From an uncultured Oscillospiraceae bacterium (GTDB lineage Bacteria > Bacillota > Clostridia > Oscillospirales > Oscillospiraceae), in assembly GCA_934569045.1 (NCBI GenBank), contig CAKTJX010000001.1, positions 143,409 through 207,408 on the forward strand: DNA of 64,000 bases, in the 5' to 3' direction. The notes below the pieces were generated by a model. That model made no database searches. It had not been told where the DNA came from and saw only the letters and a list, made by a program, of their open reading frames with translations. Each line of letters opens with the position of its first letter. Position 1 is the first letter of the stretch. This document shows positions 44,882-53,283 of the stretch, piece after piece. Both the position numbers and the translations under genes were made by a program.

Positions 44882-44910
44882 TTTACATTTTGTATTTTCC
44901 TGCGTAAAAG
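44882..44910 (+). promoter_or_regulatory. Possible promoter of the small lipoprotein gene
   Basis: TTTACA (44882-44887) and TAAAAG (44905-44910) with 17-bp spacing, about 50 bp before the ATG. Weaker than the others listed. Confidence 0.45.
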
Positions 44911-44962
44911 CCGGATGCTCTGGCAATAATAGCCCTGAATCAAGTTGATTTGGAGGAGACGA

Positions 44963-45247
44963 ATGATGAAAAAGCGTATTTCCTTTCTGACGGTACTGGT
45001 ACTGCTTCTGTGCCTGCTGACGGCCTGCCGCGGCGGGAACGCACCGGCAACCACTGTTCCCATGACCACGGTTCCGGAAACCCAGGCCACCACCGCACCC
45101 ACAACCCAGGCGACCCAGGCAACCCAGCCCACCGCCGACAACGGCAACGGCCCCCTGGATACTACCCCCACGGACAGCACCATGGAGGAAACCAGCGCCC
45201 CCCTCGGCAGCGAGAACACCGAAAACACAACAGGAAACAACCGATAA
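44963..45247 (+). CDS. Small Thr/Pro-rich lipoprotein
   Basis: A 94-residue protein: signal peptide with lipobox LTAC, then an entirely low-complexity tail dominated by Thr, Pro, Ala, Gln and Glu (repeats of TTVP, TTQAT, TQPTA). There is no folded domain, so it may be a surface spacer or O-glycosylation target, or a remnant of a larger protein. GGAGGA lies five bases before ATG 44963; ATG 44966 is equally possible. It has its own terminator. Confidence 0.7.
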   Translation: MMKKRISFLTVLVLLLCLLTACRGGNAPATTVPMTTVPETQATTAPTTQATQATQPTADNGNGPLDTTPTDSTMEETSAPLGSENTENTTGNNR

Positions 45248-45253
45248 CGCAGT

Positions 45254-45284
45254 TTGGCTGCCCCTTGGGGCAGCCAAAAATTTT
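45254..45284 (+). terminator. Terminator of the small lipoprotein gene
   Basis: Eleven-base perfect stem TTGGCTGCCCC and complement (45254-45264 and 45267-45277) followed by AAATTTT. Confidence 0.85.
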
Positions 45285-45285
45285 C

Positions 45286-45364
45286 GGGAAGCTCTGATGA
45301 AATCGGCAAGAGCTGGAGACAAAAGATTCGCCGTCCAGCCGCGGACGATTGATTCAGAGTTTCC
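45286..45364. repeat. 79-bp inverted-repeat element (MITE-like)
   Basis: The outer 19 bases at each end (45287-45305 and 45346-45364) form an imperfect inverted repeat: GGAAGCTCTGATGAAATCG against GGAAACTCTGAATCAATCG on the other strand. An inner pair GCTGGA/TCCAGC lies within. The whole segment can fold as one hairpin. It fills exactly the space between the terminator of the lipoprotein gene and the stop codon of the convergent PyrF-like gene. Confidence 0.65.
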
Positions 45365-46231
45365 TTAGAGGAATGTAATGTAGCGCTGCAGGCCCTTCTT
45401 CTGCCGCTCCACCTCGGCGGCTGCCGCGGCGATAGGGTCTGGGTTCTCTCCCTGCCGCCAGGCCAGAGTCACCATCTCTCCGGCGCAGTAGGCCCCGCCC
45501 CGGCCCAGCTTGTCGAAGGCAAGGGATACATTTTTCAGATTGGCGCTGGGGTAATCCAGGCCGTCTGCCAGCAGGAACAGGCCGGGATACTTGGCCCGCA
45601 GATTTTTCAGACTGTCCGCCGCCCCGGCGGAGGCCAGAATGCCCACCCGGGAATAGCCGAATTTCCCCGGCAGGGCCTCGGCATAGCGGCTGACCCGGTC
45701 TGCCGCGGCCATGTGGACCAGGCGGGTGCCAGTGAGCAGGTCCTGAAGCTCCGGCGCGGACCGGTTGGGGGTCCGGGCGGAGACAAACACATCCTTTTTC
45801 TCCTTCTCGCAGTAGGGCAAAAAGGGGGTCAGCACGTCGCTTCCGGCGTAAAAGGGAATCTGCACCCCGTCGCACCGGTAGGCGCTGTCCAGGCCCAAAA
45901 GGCGCTGGGCGGCCAGCTCCGCCAGCTCCCGGCTGCCAAGCTCCGGCGCTTCCATCAGCACATAGTAGCCCAGCTCCGATGCCTGTCTCGTGAGCTCCGG
46001 CAGCACCGCCAGGGCCTCCGCCCCCAGCAGCGCAAAGGCACTCACGCGGAAGCGGACACCGGGGACCATTCCCTTCAGTCCCTTCAGCAGCGCAGATACA
46101 TAGCCGCGGTACCCTTCTGGGAAAGGCATCTCTCCAAATTCCGGGGGCAGCGCACCGGGCAGAACCGTCAGATCCACCACCAAAGCGCATTTTCGCTTCC
46201 GAATTCTCTCCTGCAGCGCATCCACCGACAT
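45365..46231 (-). CDS. PyrF-like (OMP decarboxylase-fold) protein lacking the catalytic motif
   Basis: A 288-residue protein that aligns by eye with type-2 orotidine-5'-phosphate decarboxylases: VVDLTVLPGALPPEFG at the N-terminus, VFVSARTPNRSAPELQDLL in the position of the phosphate-proximal VLVRTSNPSSGDLQDL, and VGILASAGAADSLKNLRAKYPGLFLL near the C-terminus. Where active enzymes have the catalytic DAKRGDIG, this protein reads EAPELGSR, so the Lys-Asp charge network is gone. It is probably not an active decarboxylase. ATG 46231 has GGAGGAAGACAG upstream; the ATG at 46246 has no site. Single gene with no pyrimidine-pathway neighbours. Confidence 0.65.
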   Translation of the reverse strand: MSVDALQERIRKRKCALVVDLTVLPGALPPEFGEMPFPEGYRGYVSALLKGLKGMVPGVRFRVSAFALLGAEALAVLPELTRQASELGYYVLMEAPELGSRELAELAAQRLLGLDSAYRCDGVQIPFYAGSDVLTPFLPYCEKEKKDVFVSARTPNRSAPELQDLLTGTRLVHMAAADRVSRYAEALPGKFGYSRVGILASAGAADSLKNLRAKYPGLFLLADGLDYPSANLKNVSLAFDKLGRGGAYCAGEMVTLAWRQGENPDPIAAAAAEVERQKKGLQRYITFL

Positions 46232-46375
46232 CTGTCTTCCTCCCATGGTTTCTTTTTTGCCAGTATAGCATAGTTTCCCCGGAAAAGAAAGAGCGAAGGA
46301 GAAAAAGCTTCCAGTTTGGCTTTTTCTTTTGGGGGCATACTATTGCTGCAACACAAGGGGAAGGAGGAATCCCAT

Positions 46376-46555
46376 ATGGATGTAAAAGGCTGGGCGATTT
46401 CCGCCGGACTGGGGGCCGCCGTGGGGATGGTGGCGGTGCTGATGATGCCCCGCAGCAATCCCACCCGGAAGCTGGCCGCCAAGGCAGCGGACAAGATGGA
46501 AGACATGGCCTGGAGGGTTTCGGACACCCTGTCCGACAAATTTCAGGACCTCTAA
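46376..46555 (+). CDS. Small single-span membrane protein, YtxH-like
   Basis: A 59-residue protein with one glycine-rich hydrophobic segment (residues 5-25, ISAGLGAAVGMVAVLMMP) and an amphipathic charged tail. It resembles small YtxH-like proteins in layout only. AAGGAGG is eight bases upstream of ATG 46376. Upstream, CATACTAT at 46336-46343 resembles sporulation sigma-E/K -10 elements, and no convincing -35 for sigma-A is present, so sporulation-time expression is possible. Confidence 0.6.
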   Translation: MDVKGWAISAGLGAAVGMVAVLMMPRSNPTRKLAAKAADKMEDMAWRVSDTLSDKFQDL

Positions 46556-46565
46556 AGTCGAAAAT

Positions 46566-46597
46566 CGGCGGCACCGCCTACACTGGCAGTGCCGCCG
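46566..46597 (-). terminator. Terminator of the ClpE-like gene
   Basis: Nine-base perfect stem CGGCGGCAC and complement (46566-46574 and 46589-46597), longer with further pairing inside, followed on the minus strand by ATTTTC. Confidence 0.8.
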
Positions 46598-46604
46598 AAA
46601 AAGT

Positions 46605-48881
46605 TTAGACCTCTTGGGTGTCCAGGTGTATCTTTCCATCCTCCATCCGGGCGGAAATGCCGGTGATGGGGCGCTCAAAGCTGTCGATGACCGCCTCACT
46701 GATGGGGTCCTCCAGCTCCTTCTGAATGGTACGGCGCAGATTTCTTGCGCCGTAGGTCACGGAGAAAGCGCTGTCCACCAGATGCTGCCGGACCTCATTC
46801 GTCCAGGTGAAGGTCAGACCCCGATTGGCAAGGCTCTGGCGCAGCTCCTCCAGCATAATATCCGCAATGGACAGGAAGTCCTCCTTGTTCAGGTGATTGA
46901 AAGTGATGATCTCATCCACCCGGTTCAGGAATTCCGGGCGCAGGAAGCCCTGCAGGGCCTTCATGGTTTTCTCCTTCACCTGGTCCTGATCCGTGCGGCC
47001 AAAGCCCATGCCGCCGACACCGCCCTCGGAGCCGGCGTTGGAGGTCATGGCGATGATGGTATTTTCAAAATTCACCACCCGGCCCTGGGCATCGGTGATG
47101 CGGCCGTCGTCCAGCACCTGCAAAAGAATGTTCATCACATCCGGGTGGGCCTTCTCGATTTCATCGAACAGCACCACACTGTAGGGCTTGCGGCGGATGG
47201 TCTCAGTCAGCTGGCCCGCCTCGTCATAGCCCACATAGCCGGGAGGCGAACCGATCAGCTTGGAGACCGTGTGCTTCTCCATATATTCGGACATATCCAA
47301 ACGCACCAGCGCATCCACGCTGTCGAACATGTCGTTTGCAAGGCACTTCACTAGTTCCGTTTTACCCACGCCGGTGGGACCAGCAAAGATGAAGGATACC
47401 GGACGGCGCTTGGGCGAGATACCCACCCGATTCCGGCGGATGGCCCGGGTCACCGCCTCAATGGCGTGGTCCTGCCCCACAATGTGGGCTTTCAGGCGGT
47501 CCTCCATGGTCTTGAGCTGCTGATACTCCTGGGCCTTGATCTTGGAAGCGGGGATTTTTGTCCACAGCTCGATGATCCGGGCTAGATTGTCCATGGTCAC
47601 GGCAGGCGCGGGCTCCTTTTCCAGCGCCTCGATGTCCGCCGCCAGCTGACACAGGCGGCTACGGATGGTGGCCAGGCGCTCGAAATCCGTATTCTCGGCA
47701 TCGTCGTTGAGCATTTTTAGCTCCAGCTCGTAATCGTCCCGTTCCTTTTTCAGCTCTGCCAGCTGGGAAATCTCCTTGCTGCGCAGGTTCACATCGGAGC
47801 AAGCCTCGTCCAGCAGATCGATGGCCTTATCCGGCAGGAAGCGGTCCGTAATATAGCGCTCGGAGAGGATGACGCACTGGCGGGCAATTTCCGGGGAAAT
47901 GGAAACCCCGTGGAACTGGGCATAGGTCTTGGAAATGCCCTGCAAAATCTGGCAGGCCTCCTCAATAGTGGGCTCCGCCACGGACACAGGCTGGAACCGG
48001 CGCTCCAGGGCCGCGTCCTTCTCAATGTACTTGCGGTACTCATTGAAGGTTGTCGCGCCAATGACCTGAATCTCTCCCCGGGACAGGGGCGGCTTTAAGA
48101 TATTGGCGGCGTTCATGCTACCCTCGGCATCTCCCGCGCCAACCAGGTTGTGCACCTCGTCAATGACCAGAATAATATTGCCGCAGGCCTTGATCTCCGT
48201 GATCAGGCTCTTCATACGGCTCTCAAACTGGCCCCGAAACTGGGTGCCCGCCACCAGCGCCGTCAGGTCCAGCAGGAATACCTCTTTGTCCCGCAGCTTG
48301 TAGGGCACATCCCCTGCCGCAATTCTCTGGGCCAGGCCCTCGGCAATGGCGGTCTTGCCCACGCCGGGCTCGCCAACCAGGCAGGGGTTGTTCTTCTGGC
48401 GGCGGTTCAGGATCTGAATGACCCGCTCGGTCTCCACATCCCGGCCAATGACCTTGTCCAGCTTGCCCTCCCGGGCACGGGCTGTCAGGTCCATGCAATA
48501 GCTGTCCAGGAACTTATGCTTGCTCTTCTTTTCCTTTTTGGGCTCCTTTTCCTCGGTCTTTTCCGGCTGCTTGGCAGGCTTTGGCATACCGCCGAAGAGC
48601 TGGTTCATCAGGGGAAAGGTGGCGGTCTGGCTGTCCACCTCGTCCTCTTCCCCCTCGGAATCGTCCCGCTGGCCGAACATACTGCTCATTTCATCGGAGA
48701 TCATATCCAGATCCTCGTCAGAAATGCCCATCTGCTTCACGGCCTGGTCGATCTGGGGAATGCCCAGGGTCCGGGCGCACTTAATGCAGTAGCCCTCATT
48801 TAAGGTCACGCCGTTTTCCACCTTGCTGATGAAAATAACGGCCACATTCTTTTTACACTTAGAACACATTTTTGGCTGCAT
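46605..48881 (-). CDS. ClpE-like AAA+ unfoldase (Clp protease ATP-binding subunit)
   Basis: A 758-residue Hsp100 protein for ClpP. The N-terminal zinc finger CSKC...CIKC (C6, C9, C32, C35) is the hallmark of ClpE/McsA-type N-domains. It is followed by an acidic and then lysine-rich linker, and two AAA modules with Walker A motifs GEPGVGKT and GPTGVGKT separated by a coiled-coil region ([18 protein letters not shown]). ATG 48881 follows AAAGGAG. The -10 TGCTATACT near 48976-48971 gives a long leader; no CtsR or CIRCE operator is recognisable. Confidence 0.92.
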   Translation of the reverse strand: MQPKMCSKCKKNVAVIFISKVENGVTLNEGYCIKCARTLGIPQIDQAVKQMGISDEDLDMISDEMSSMFGQRDDSEGEEDEVDSQTATFPLMNQLFGGMPKPAKQPEKTEEKEPKKEKKSKHKFLDSYCMDLTARAREGKLDKVIGRDVETERVIQILNRRQKNNPCLVGEPGVGKTAIAEGLAQRIAAGDVPYKLRDKEVFLLDLTALVAGTQFRGQFESRMKSLITEIKACGNIILVIDEVHNLVGAGDAEGSMNAANILKPPLSRGEIQVIGATTFNEYRKYIEKDAALERRFQPVSVAEPTIEEACQILQGISKTYAQFHGVSISPEIARQCVILSERYITDRFLPDKAIDLLDEACSDVNLRSKEISQLAELKKERDDYELELKMLNDDAENTDFERLATIRSRLCQLAADIEALEKEPAPAVTMDNLARIIELWTKIPASKIKAQEYQQLKTMEDRLKAHIVGQDHAIEAVTRAIRRNRVGISPKRRPVSFIFAGPTGVGKTELVKCLANDMFDSVDALVRLDMSEYMEKHTVSKLIGSPPGYVGYDEAGQLTETIRRKPYSVVLFDEIEKAHPDVMNILLQVLDDGRITDAQGRVVNFENTIIAMTSNAGSEGGVGGMGFGRTDQDQVKEKTMKALQGFLRPEFLNRVDEIITFNHLNKEDFLSIADIMLEELRQSLANRGLTFTWTNEVRQHLVDSAFSVTYGARNLRRTIQKELEDPISEAVIDSFERPITGISARMEDGKIHLDTQEV

Positions 48882-49011
48882 AGCCTTTTCACTCCTTTTG
48901 CGGCAGAACTGCCGCCGCGAAAACCCGGTCCGAAAAGGGCAGACCGGTTCCCGCACACTCATTTTCCAAAAGTATAGCACAACTTTACGAAAAAAGGAAA
49001 AACAATTTATT

Positions 49012-49044
49012 AAGAAAACGCCCCGGCAGCATTTGCCAGGACGT
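49012..49044 (-). terminator. Terminator after truA
   Basis: Ten-pair stem with two G-U pairs (49035-49044 and 49018-49027) followed on the minus strand by TTTTCTT. Confidence 0.75.
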
Positions 49045-49052
49045 TTCTCCGC

Positions 49053-49841
49053 TTATTCCGATTGGAATGTATCGGCACAGCCGCACTCGAACTTGTCCAT
49101 TCCGTCATCGTACCACAGGTGGGTCATGTACAGTCCCCCGGGGGGCACTGTAGGGCCTGCCGCTGTGCGGTTACCGGAGTCCAGGATGGCACCAATCTCG
49201 GAGGGCTGAATTTTCCCCTCCGCGGCGTAGACCACCGTACCGGCCATGGCCCGGGCCATGTTGTAGAGGAAGCCGTTGGCGCAGACCTTCAGCACCACCA
49301 GGTTTCCCCGGCGCTCCACGTTATAGTAGTACACGGTGCGGACCGTGGACTTGACATCCGTGCCCACGCTGCGGACCGCCGCGAAATCATGGGTGCCCAC
49401 AAACTGGTCCGCCGCCGCCTGCATGACCGCTTCGTCCAGGTGCCGGGGATAAAACCAGGCCCGGTCCACATAGAAGGGGTCCTTCAGCCGGGAGTTGTAT
49501 ATCTGGTAGGTATACTCCTTGCGGACACAGGAGCCGATGGCGTTGAAGTTCTCGTTCACCTCAAAGGCCCGGGTCACTACAATATCGCAGGGCAGATGGG
49601 TGTTGAGGGCATAAGGGAGCCTGTCCACAGGGATGGTAGAGGAGGTGCGGAAATTGGCCACATAGCACCGAGCGTGAACCCCGGCATCGGTGCGGCCGCA
49701 GCCGGTAACGTGGACGGCGTGGCCCACCACCTGGGCGGCAGCCTTCTCCAGGGTCTCCGCCACCGTGGGCAGATTCTTCTGAACCTGCCAGCCGTGGTAG
49801 CGGGTGCCGAGATAGGTCAGAAACAGAGCAATATTGCGCAT
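49053..49841 (-). CDS. truA: tRNA pseudouridine(38-40) synthase TruA
   Basis: Modifies uridines 38-40 in the anticodon arm of tRNAs. The 262 residues carry the catalytic aspartate D52 in GCGRTDAGVHA and the family motif FLYNMARAMAGT. ATG 49841 lies seven bases after the ecfT stop, keeping the well-known ecfA-ecfA-ecfT-truA order of Firmicutes. Last gene of the operon. Confidence 0.95.
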   Translation of the reverse strand: MRNIALFLTYLGTRYHGWQVQKNLPTVAETLEKAAAQVVGHAVHVTGCGRTDAGVHARCYVANFRTSSTIPVDRLPYALNTHLPCDIVVTRAFEVNENFNAIGSCVRKEYTYQIYNSRLKDPFYVDRAWFYPRHLDEAVMQAAADQFVGTHDFAAVRSVGTDVKSTVRTVYYYNVERRGNLVVLKVCANGFLYNMARAMAGTVVYAAEGKIQPSEIGAILDSGNRTAAGPTVPPGGLYMTHLWYDDGMDKFECGCADTFQSE

Positions 49842-49848
49842 AGCCGCC

Positions 49849-50655
49849 TCACAGTCCAAAGGCTGCCAGAATGCCCACTGCCGCGATCAGCGCCGCCTCC
49901 ACGCCAAAGGACAGGAAATCATTGCGCCCGTAGCGCAGCAGCTTCATCTTGGTGCGGCCCTCGCCGCCCTGGTAGCAGCGGCACTCCATGGCGGTCGCCA
50001 GCTCGTCCGCCCGGCGGAAGGCGCTGATAAACAGGGGCACCAGCACCGGGATCAGGGCCTTTGCCCGGTCGATGATGCTGCCGGACTCAAAGTCCGCGCC
50101 TCTGGCCTTCTGGGCGTTCATGATCTTGTCGGTCTCCTCAATCAGGGTAGGGATAAACCGCAGGGCAATGCACATCATCATGGACAGCTCGTGCACCGGC
50201 ACATGGAGCTTCTTCAGGGGGCCCAGCAGGCTCTCCAGGCCGTCGGTCAGGGAGATGGGAGACGTGGTGTAGGTCAGCAAAAAGGTGCCGGAAATCAGCA
50301 TGAGAATCCGGCCCGTCATAAAAATGGCCCGTTTGACGCCCCCGGTGGTCAGCGTCAGGCCCCAAAAATGAGCAATCACCCTGCCCCCATCGGCATAGAA
50401 GAGGTTCAGAACCCCGGTGAAGATCAGAATGACAATCAGAGGCTTCATGCCGGAGACGATGGATTTAGGTGGAATCCGGGAGATCGAAATGCAGGCCAGC
50501 AAAAATACCAGCACCACCCCATAGGAAACCCAGCTCTTCGCCATAAACAGCGCCACAATATACAAAATAACGCTGATCAGCTTGGTGCGGGGGTCCAGGC
50601 GGTGAATCACAGAGCTGCCGGGGAAATACTGCCCCATCGTGATGTCTTTAAGCAT
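49849..50655 (-). CDS. ecfT: Energy-coupling factor transporter transmembrane subunit EcfT
   Basis: Membrane scaffold of an ECF vitamin/cofactor importer. The 268 residues have about five or six membrane helices and the two Ala-Arg-Gly signature region (MNAQKARGADFE is the first; SAFRRADELATAMECRCY the second) that couples to the ATPases. No substrate-binding S component is in the window, so the substrate is not indicated; group-II modules serve several S proteins. ATG 50655 follows GGAAGGAGG and overlaps the ecfA2 end by eight bases. Confidence 0.94.
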   Translation of the reverse strand: MLKDITMGQYFPGSSVIHRLDPRTKLISVILYIVALFMAKSWVSYGVVLVFLLACISISRIPPKSIVSGMKPLIVILIFTGVLNLFYADGGRVIAHFWGLTLTTGGVKRAIFMTGRILMLISGTFLLTYTTSPISLTDGLESLLGPLKKLHVPVHELSMMMCIALRFIPTLIEETDKIMNAQKARGADFESGSIIDRAKALIPVLVPLFISAFRRADELATAMECRCYQGGEGRTKMKLLRYGRNDFLSFGVEAALIAAVGILAAFGL

Positions 50656-51511
50656 GCAGCCCAGCCTCCTTCCGCCGAAGCAGTTCGGAAACCGCCTGAT
50701 CGATGGTATAGACATTTTTTACGTCCAGGCCCATGTCCCGCAGCCGCAGGAACACCTGGGTTACCTGGGGGATGCTGAGGCCCATGTCGAGCAGCTCCTG
50801 CACGCGCTGGAACACCTCCGCCGGGGCGGCATCCATGGCAAGATGGGCCCCGTTCATCACCAGCAGCCGATCCGTCAGCCGGGCCACGTCCTCCATGGAG
50901 TGGCTGACCATCAGCACCGCCGCGTTCTTCGCCTGCCGGTAGGCCTGGATATTGCCCAGAATCTCTGCCCGGCCAATGGGGTCCAGCCCGGCGGTTGGCT
51001 CATCCAGGATAAGAATTTCCGGCTCCATTGCAATGACACCGGCAATGGCCACCCGGCGCTTCTGGCCGCCGGACAGGTCAAAGGGAGACACGGAAAGCTG
51101 CTGCTCCGTCAGGCCCACAAAGCCCGCGGCCTCCCGGACCCGGCGGTCAACCTCCTCGCCGCTCAGGCCCATGTTGGTGGGGCCGAAGGCAATGTCCTTG
51201 TAGACGGTCTCCTCAAACAGCTGATACTCCGGGTACTGGAATACCAGCCCCACCCGGAAACGGGCCTGCCGGGTCAGCTTCTTGTCGGACCAGATATCCT
51301 GGCCCCCCAGAAGTACCTGGCCGGAGGTGGGCTTCAAAAGGCCGTTGAGCTGCTGCATCAGCGTGGATTTTCCGGAGCCCGTGTGGCCGATAATGCCCAC
51401 GAATTCCCCGGGCTGTAAGGAAAAGCTGATGTGATCCAGGGCCTTGTGCTCAAAAGGGGTGCCGATGCTGTAAATATAGGTCAGGTCCTTGACCTGAAGA
51501 ATTGGTTCCAT
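50648..51511 (-). CDS. ecfA2: ECF transporter ATPase EcfA2
   Basis: One of the two ABC ATPases of the ECF module. The 287 residues show Walker A GHTGSGKST, the Q-loop YPEYQLFEETV, signature LSGGQKRR and Walker B ILILDEPT followed by the AGLDP D-loop. ATG 51511 follows GGGAGGTAG. Heterodimerises with EcfA1, whose gene lies 19 bases upstream. Confidence 0.95.
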   Translation of the reverse strand: MEPILQVKDLTYIYSIGTPFEHKALDHISFSLQPGEFVGIIGHTGSGKSTLMQQLNGLLKPTSGQVLLGGQDIWSDKKLTRQARFRVGLVFQYPEYQLFEETVYKDIAFGPTNMGLSGEEVDRRVREAAGFVGLTEQQLSVSPFDLSGGQKRRVAIAGVIAMEPEILILDEPTAGLDPIGRAEILGNIQAYRQAKNAAVLMVSHSMEDVARLTDRLLVMNGAHLAMDAAPAEVFQRVQELLDMGLSIPQVTQVFLRLRDMGLDVKNVYTIDQAVSELLRRKEAGLHA

Positions 51512-51530
51512 TCTTTCTACCTCCCGCGGG

Positions 51531-52379
51531 TCAGGCCTTGAGCCAATCGGCAAGTGCCTGCGCGCATTCTTCGGGGGTCAGGGCGTCCAGTGGAAGCTTC
51601 GCGCCCTGCTGATTGAGCTGCCAGCACAGCTCCACAGAATCGGGGGCTGCCAGGCCGATGCGGTGGAGCATCTCCACCTGAGCGAATACCTGCCTGGGGG
51701 TGCCGTCCGCCGCCACCTTGCCCTTATCCAGCACAATGACCCGCTGGGCCTGGGCCGCCTCGTCCATGTGGTGGGTAATGAGAACAACGGTAATTCCCTT
51801 TTCCCGGTTCAGCTTCTCCACAGTGTCCATAACGTCCTTCCGGCCTCTGGGGTCCAGCATGGCGGTGGGCTCATCCAGGACGATGCACTTGGGTTCCAGG
51901 GCAATGACACCCGCAATGGCCACCCGCTGCTTCTGTCCGCCGGACAGAAGATGGGGGGCGTGCTCCCGGTATTCATACATCCCCACCTGCTTCAGAGCCC
52001 GATCCACCCGGCGGCGGATCTCCGGGCTGGCGACACCCAGATTTTCCGGGCCGAAGGCCACATCCTCCTCCACCACGTTGGCAACGATCTGGTTGTCCGG
52101 GTTCTGGAACACCATGCCCACACAGCGGCGGACCGCCATGATCCGCTCCGGATCGGAGGTGTCGATGCCGCTGACATACACCTTTCCGCCGGAGGGCAGC
52201 AGGATGGAATTGAAATGCTTGGCAAGGGTGGATTTCCCGCAGCCGTTGGTGCCCAGCACCGCCACGAAGCTGCCGCTTTCGATGGTCAGGTTCAGGTCCT
52301 CAAAGACGCGGGTTCCCTTCTGGCCCTCTACATCCGGGTAGGTGTAGGCCAGGTGCTCCACAGATATAATATTCTCCAA
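51531..52379 (-). CDS. ecfA1: ECF transporter ATPase EcfA1
   Basis: The other ABC ATPase of the module, 282 residues. Walker A GTNGCGKST, Q-loop NPDNQIVA, signature LSGGQKQR and Walker B CIVLDEPTAMLDP are intact. The NPDNQ Q-loop and QKQR signature are those typical of EcfA1. It lies 16 bases after the methyltransferase gene in the same run. Confidence 0.95.
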   Translation of the reverse strand: MENIISVEHLAYTYPDVEGQKGTRVFEDLNLTIESGSFVAVLGTNGCGKSTLAKHFNSILLPSGGKVYVSGIDTSDPERIMAVRRCVGMVFQNPDNQIVANVVEEDVAFGPENLGVASPEIRRRVDRALKQVGMYEYREHAPHLLSGGQKQRVAIAGVIALEPKCIVLDEPTAMLDPRGRKDVMDTVEKLNREKGITVVLITHHMDEAAQAQRVIVLDKGKVAADGTPRQVFAQVEMLHRIGLAAPDSVELCWQLNQQGAKLPLDALTPEECAQALADWLKA

Positions 52380-52395
52380 TGTATTCGTTCCTCTC

Positions 52396-53262
52396 TCACA
52401 GCGTCCATCTTCCGGTGGCGCCGCAGGGCAAAATGAGGCCGGATTCCTTCACCGGCAGGCCCAGCTCTCCGGCGGCGGTCTTCCCGCCGTACATAGGCCC
52501 AAACACCACGTCCGAGGCATAGGACACCGCGGAGGGGGCCAGCCCTGTCGTATAGGAATTGATGATCACAAAGAGCGGATTGTCGCTGAGCAGCTTGGCC
52601 GTCTGCTGTAGGAAGGGGAAGAAGCTGGTCTCCATCTTCCAGATTTCGCCGTTGGGGCCCCGGCCGTAGCTGGGCGGGTCCATGATGATGCCGTCATACT
52701 TTCTGCCCCGGCGCAGCTCCCGCTGGATGAATTTGCCGCAGTCATCCACGATCCAGTGAATGGGCCGATCCGCCAGGCCGGAGGCTATGGCGTTTTCCTT
52801 CGCCCAGGCCACCATGCCCTTGGAGGCATCCACATGGTACACCTCCGCCCCGCCGGCCGCCGCGGCCAGAGTCGCGCCGCCGGAATAGGCAAACAGGTTC
52901 AGCACCCGCACCGGACGGTTGGCCGATGCCACCTTTTCCCGGATAAAGTCCCAGTTGGCGGCCTGCTCCGGGAAGACGCCGGTGTGCTTGAAGTTCATGG
53001 GCTTGACATTAAAGGTCAGGTAATCCCGGTAGCGAATCTGCCAGCGCTCCGGCAGATGGTGGTCCGACCAGTGTCCGCCGCCGGTGGAGGAGCGGATGTA
53101 ACGGGCATCCTGTTTCTTCCACTGAGGGGCCGAATGGGGTGTGGACCAGATGACCTGGGGGTCCGGGCGCACCAGGATATACTTTCCCCAGCGCTCCAAC
53201 CGCTCCCCATCAGAGGCATCCAGCACCTCATAATCCTTCCATTGATCCGAAATCCAAAGCAT
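52396..53262 (-). CDS. Class I SAM-dependent methyltransferase (RlmI-like)
   Basis: A 288-residue methyltransferase of the COG1092 family. The SAM-binding motif is VLNLFAYSGGATLAAAAGG, and the DPPSYGRGPNGE motif with a following ESGLILPCGATGRW tail fits the SAM-dependent 23S rRNA m5C or related type. A PUA domain, common in longer relatives, is absent, so the substrate is open. Its ATG at 53262 lies 21 bases after the PBP gene on the same strand. Confidence 0.85.
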   Translation of the reverse strand: MLWISDQWKDYEVLDASDGERLERWGKYILVRPDPQVIWSTPHSAPQWKKQDARYIRSSTGGGHWSDHHLPERWQIRYRDYLTFNVKPMNFKHTGVFPEQAANWDFIREKVASANRPVRVLNLFAYSGGATLAAAAGGAEVYHVDASKGMVAWAKENAIASGLADRPIHWIVDDCGKFIQRELRRGRKYDGIIMDPPSYGRGPNGEIWKMETSFFPFLQQTAKLLSDNPLFVIINSYTTGLAPSAVSYASDVVFGPMYGGKTAAGELGLPVKESGLILPCGATGRWTL

Positions 53263-53283
53263 GGGTTCTCTCCTTCTCTTTCT

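Noticed and set aside
45291-45307. Third copy of the TGAAATC hairpin array
   Set aside because: Only one TGAAATC unit is present and the terminal GTCCC/GGGAC module is missing. It belongs to the separate 79-bp inverted-repeat element.
48882-49011. CtsR or CIRCE heat-shock operator before the ClpE-like gene
   Set aside because: Neither the tandem heptad of CtsR nor the inverted repeat of CIRCE is seen.
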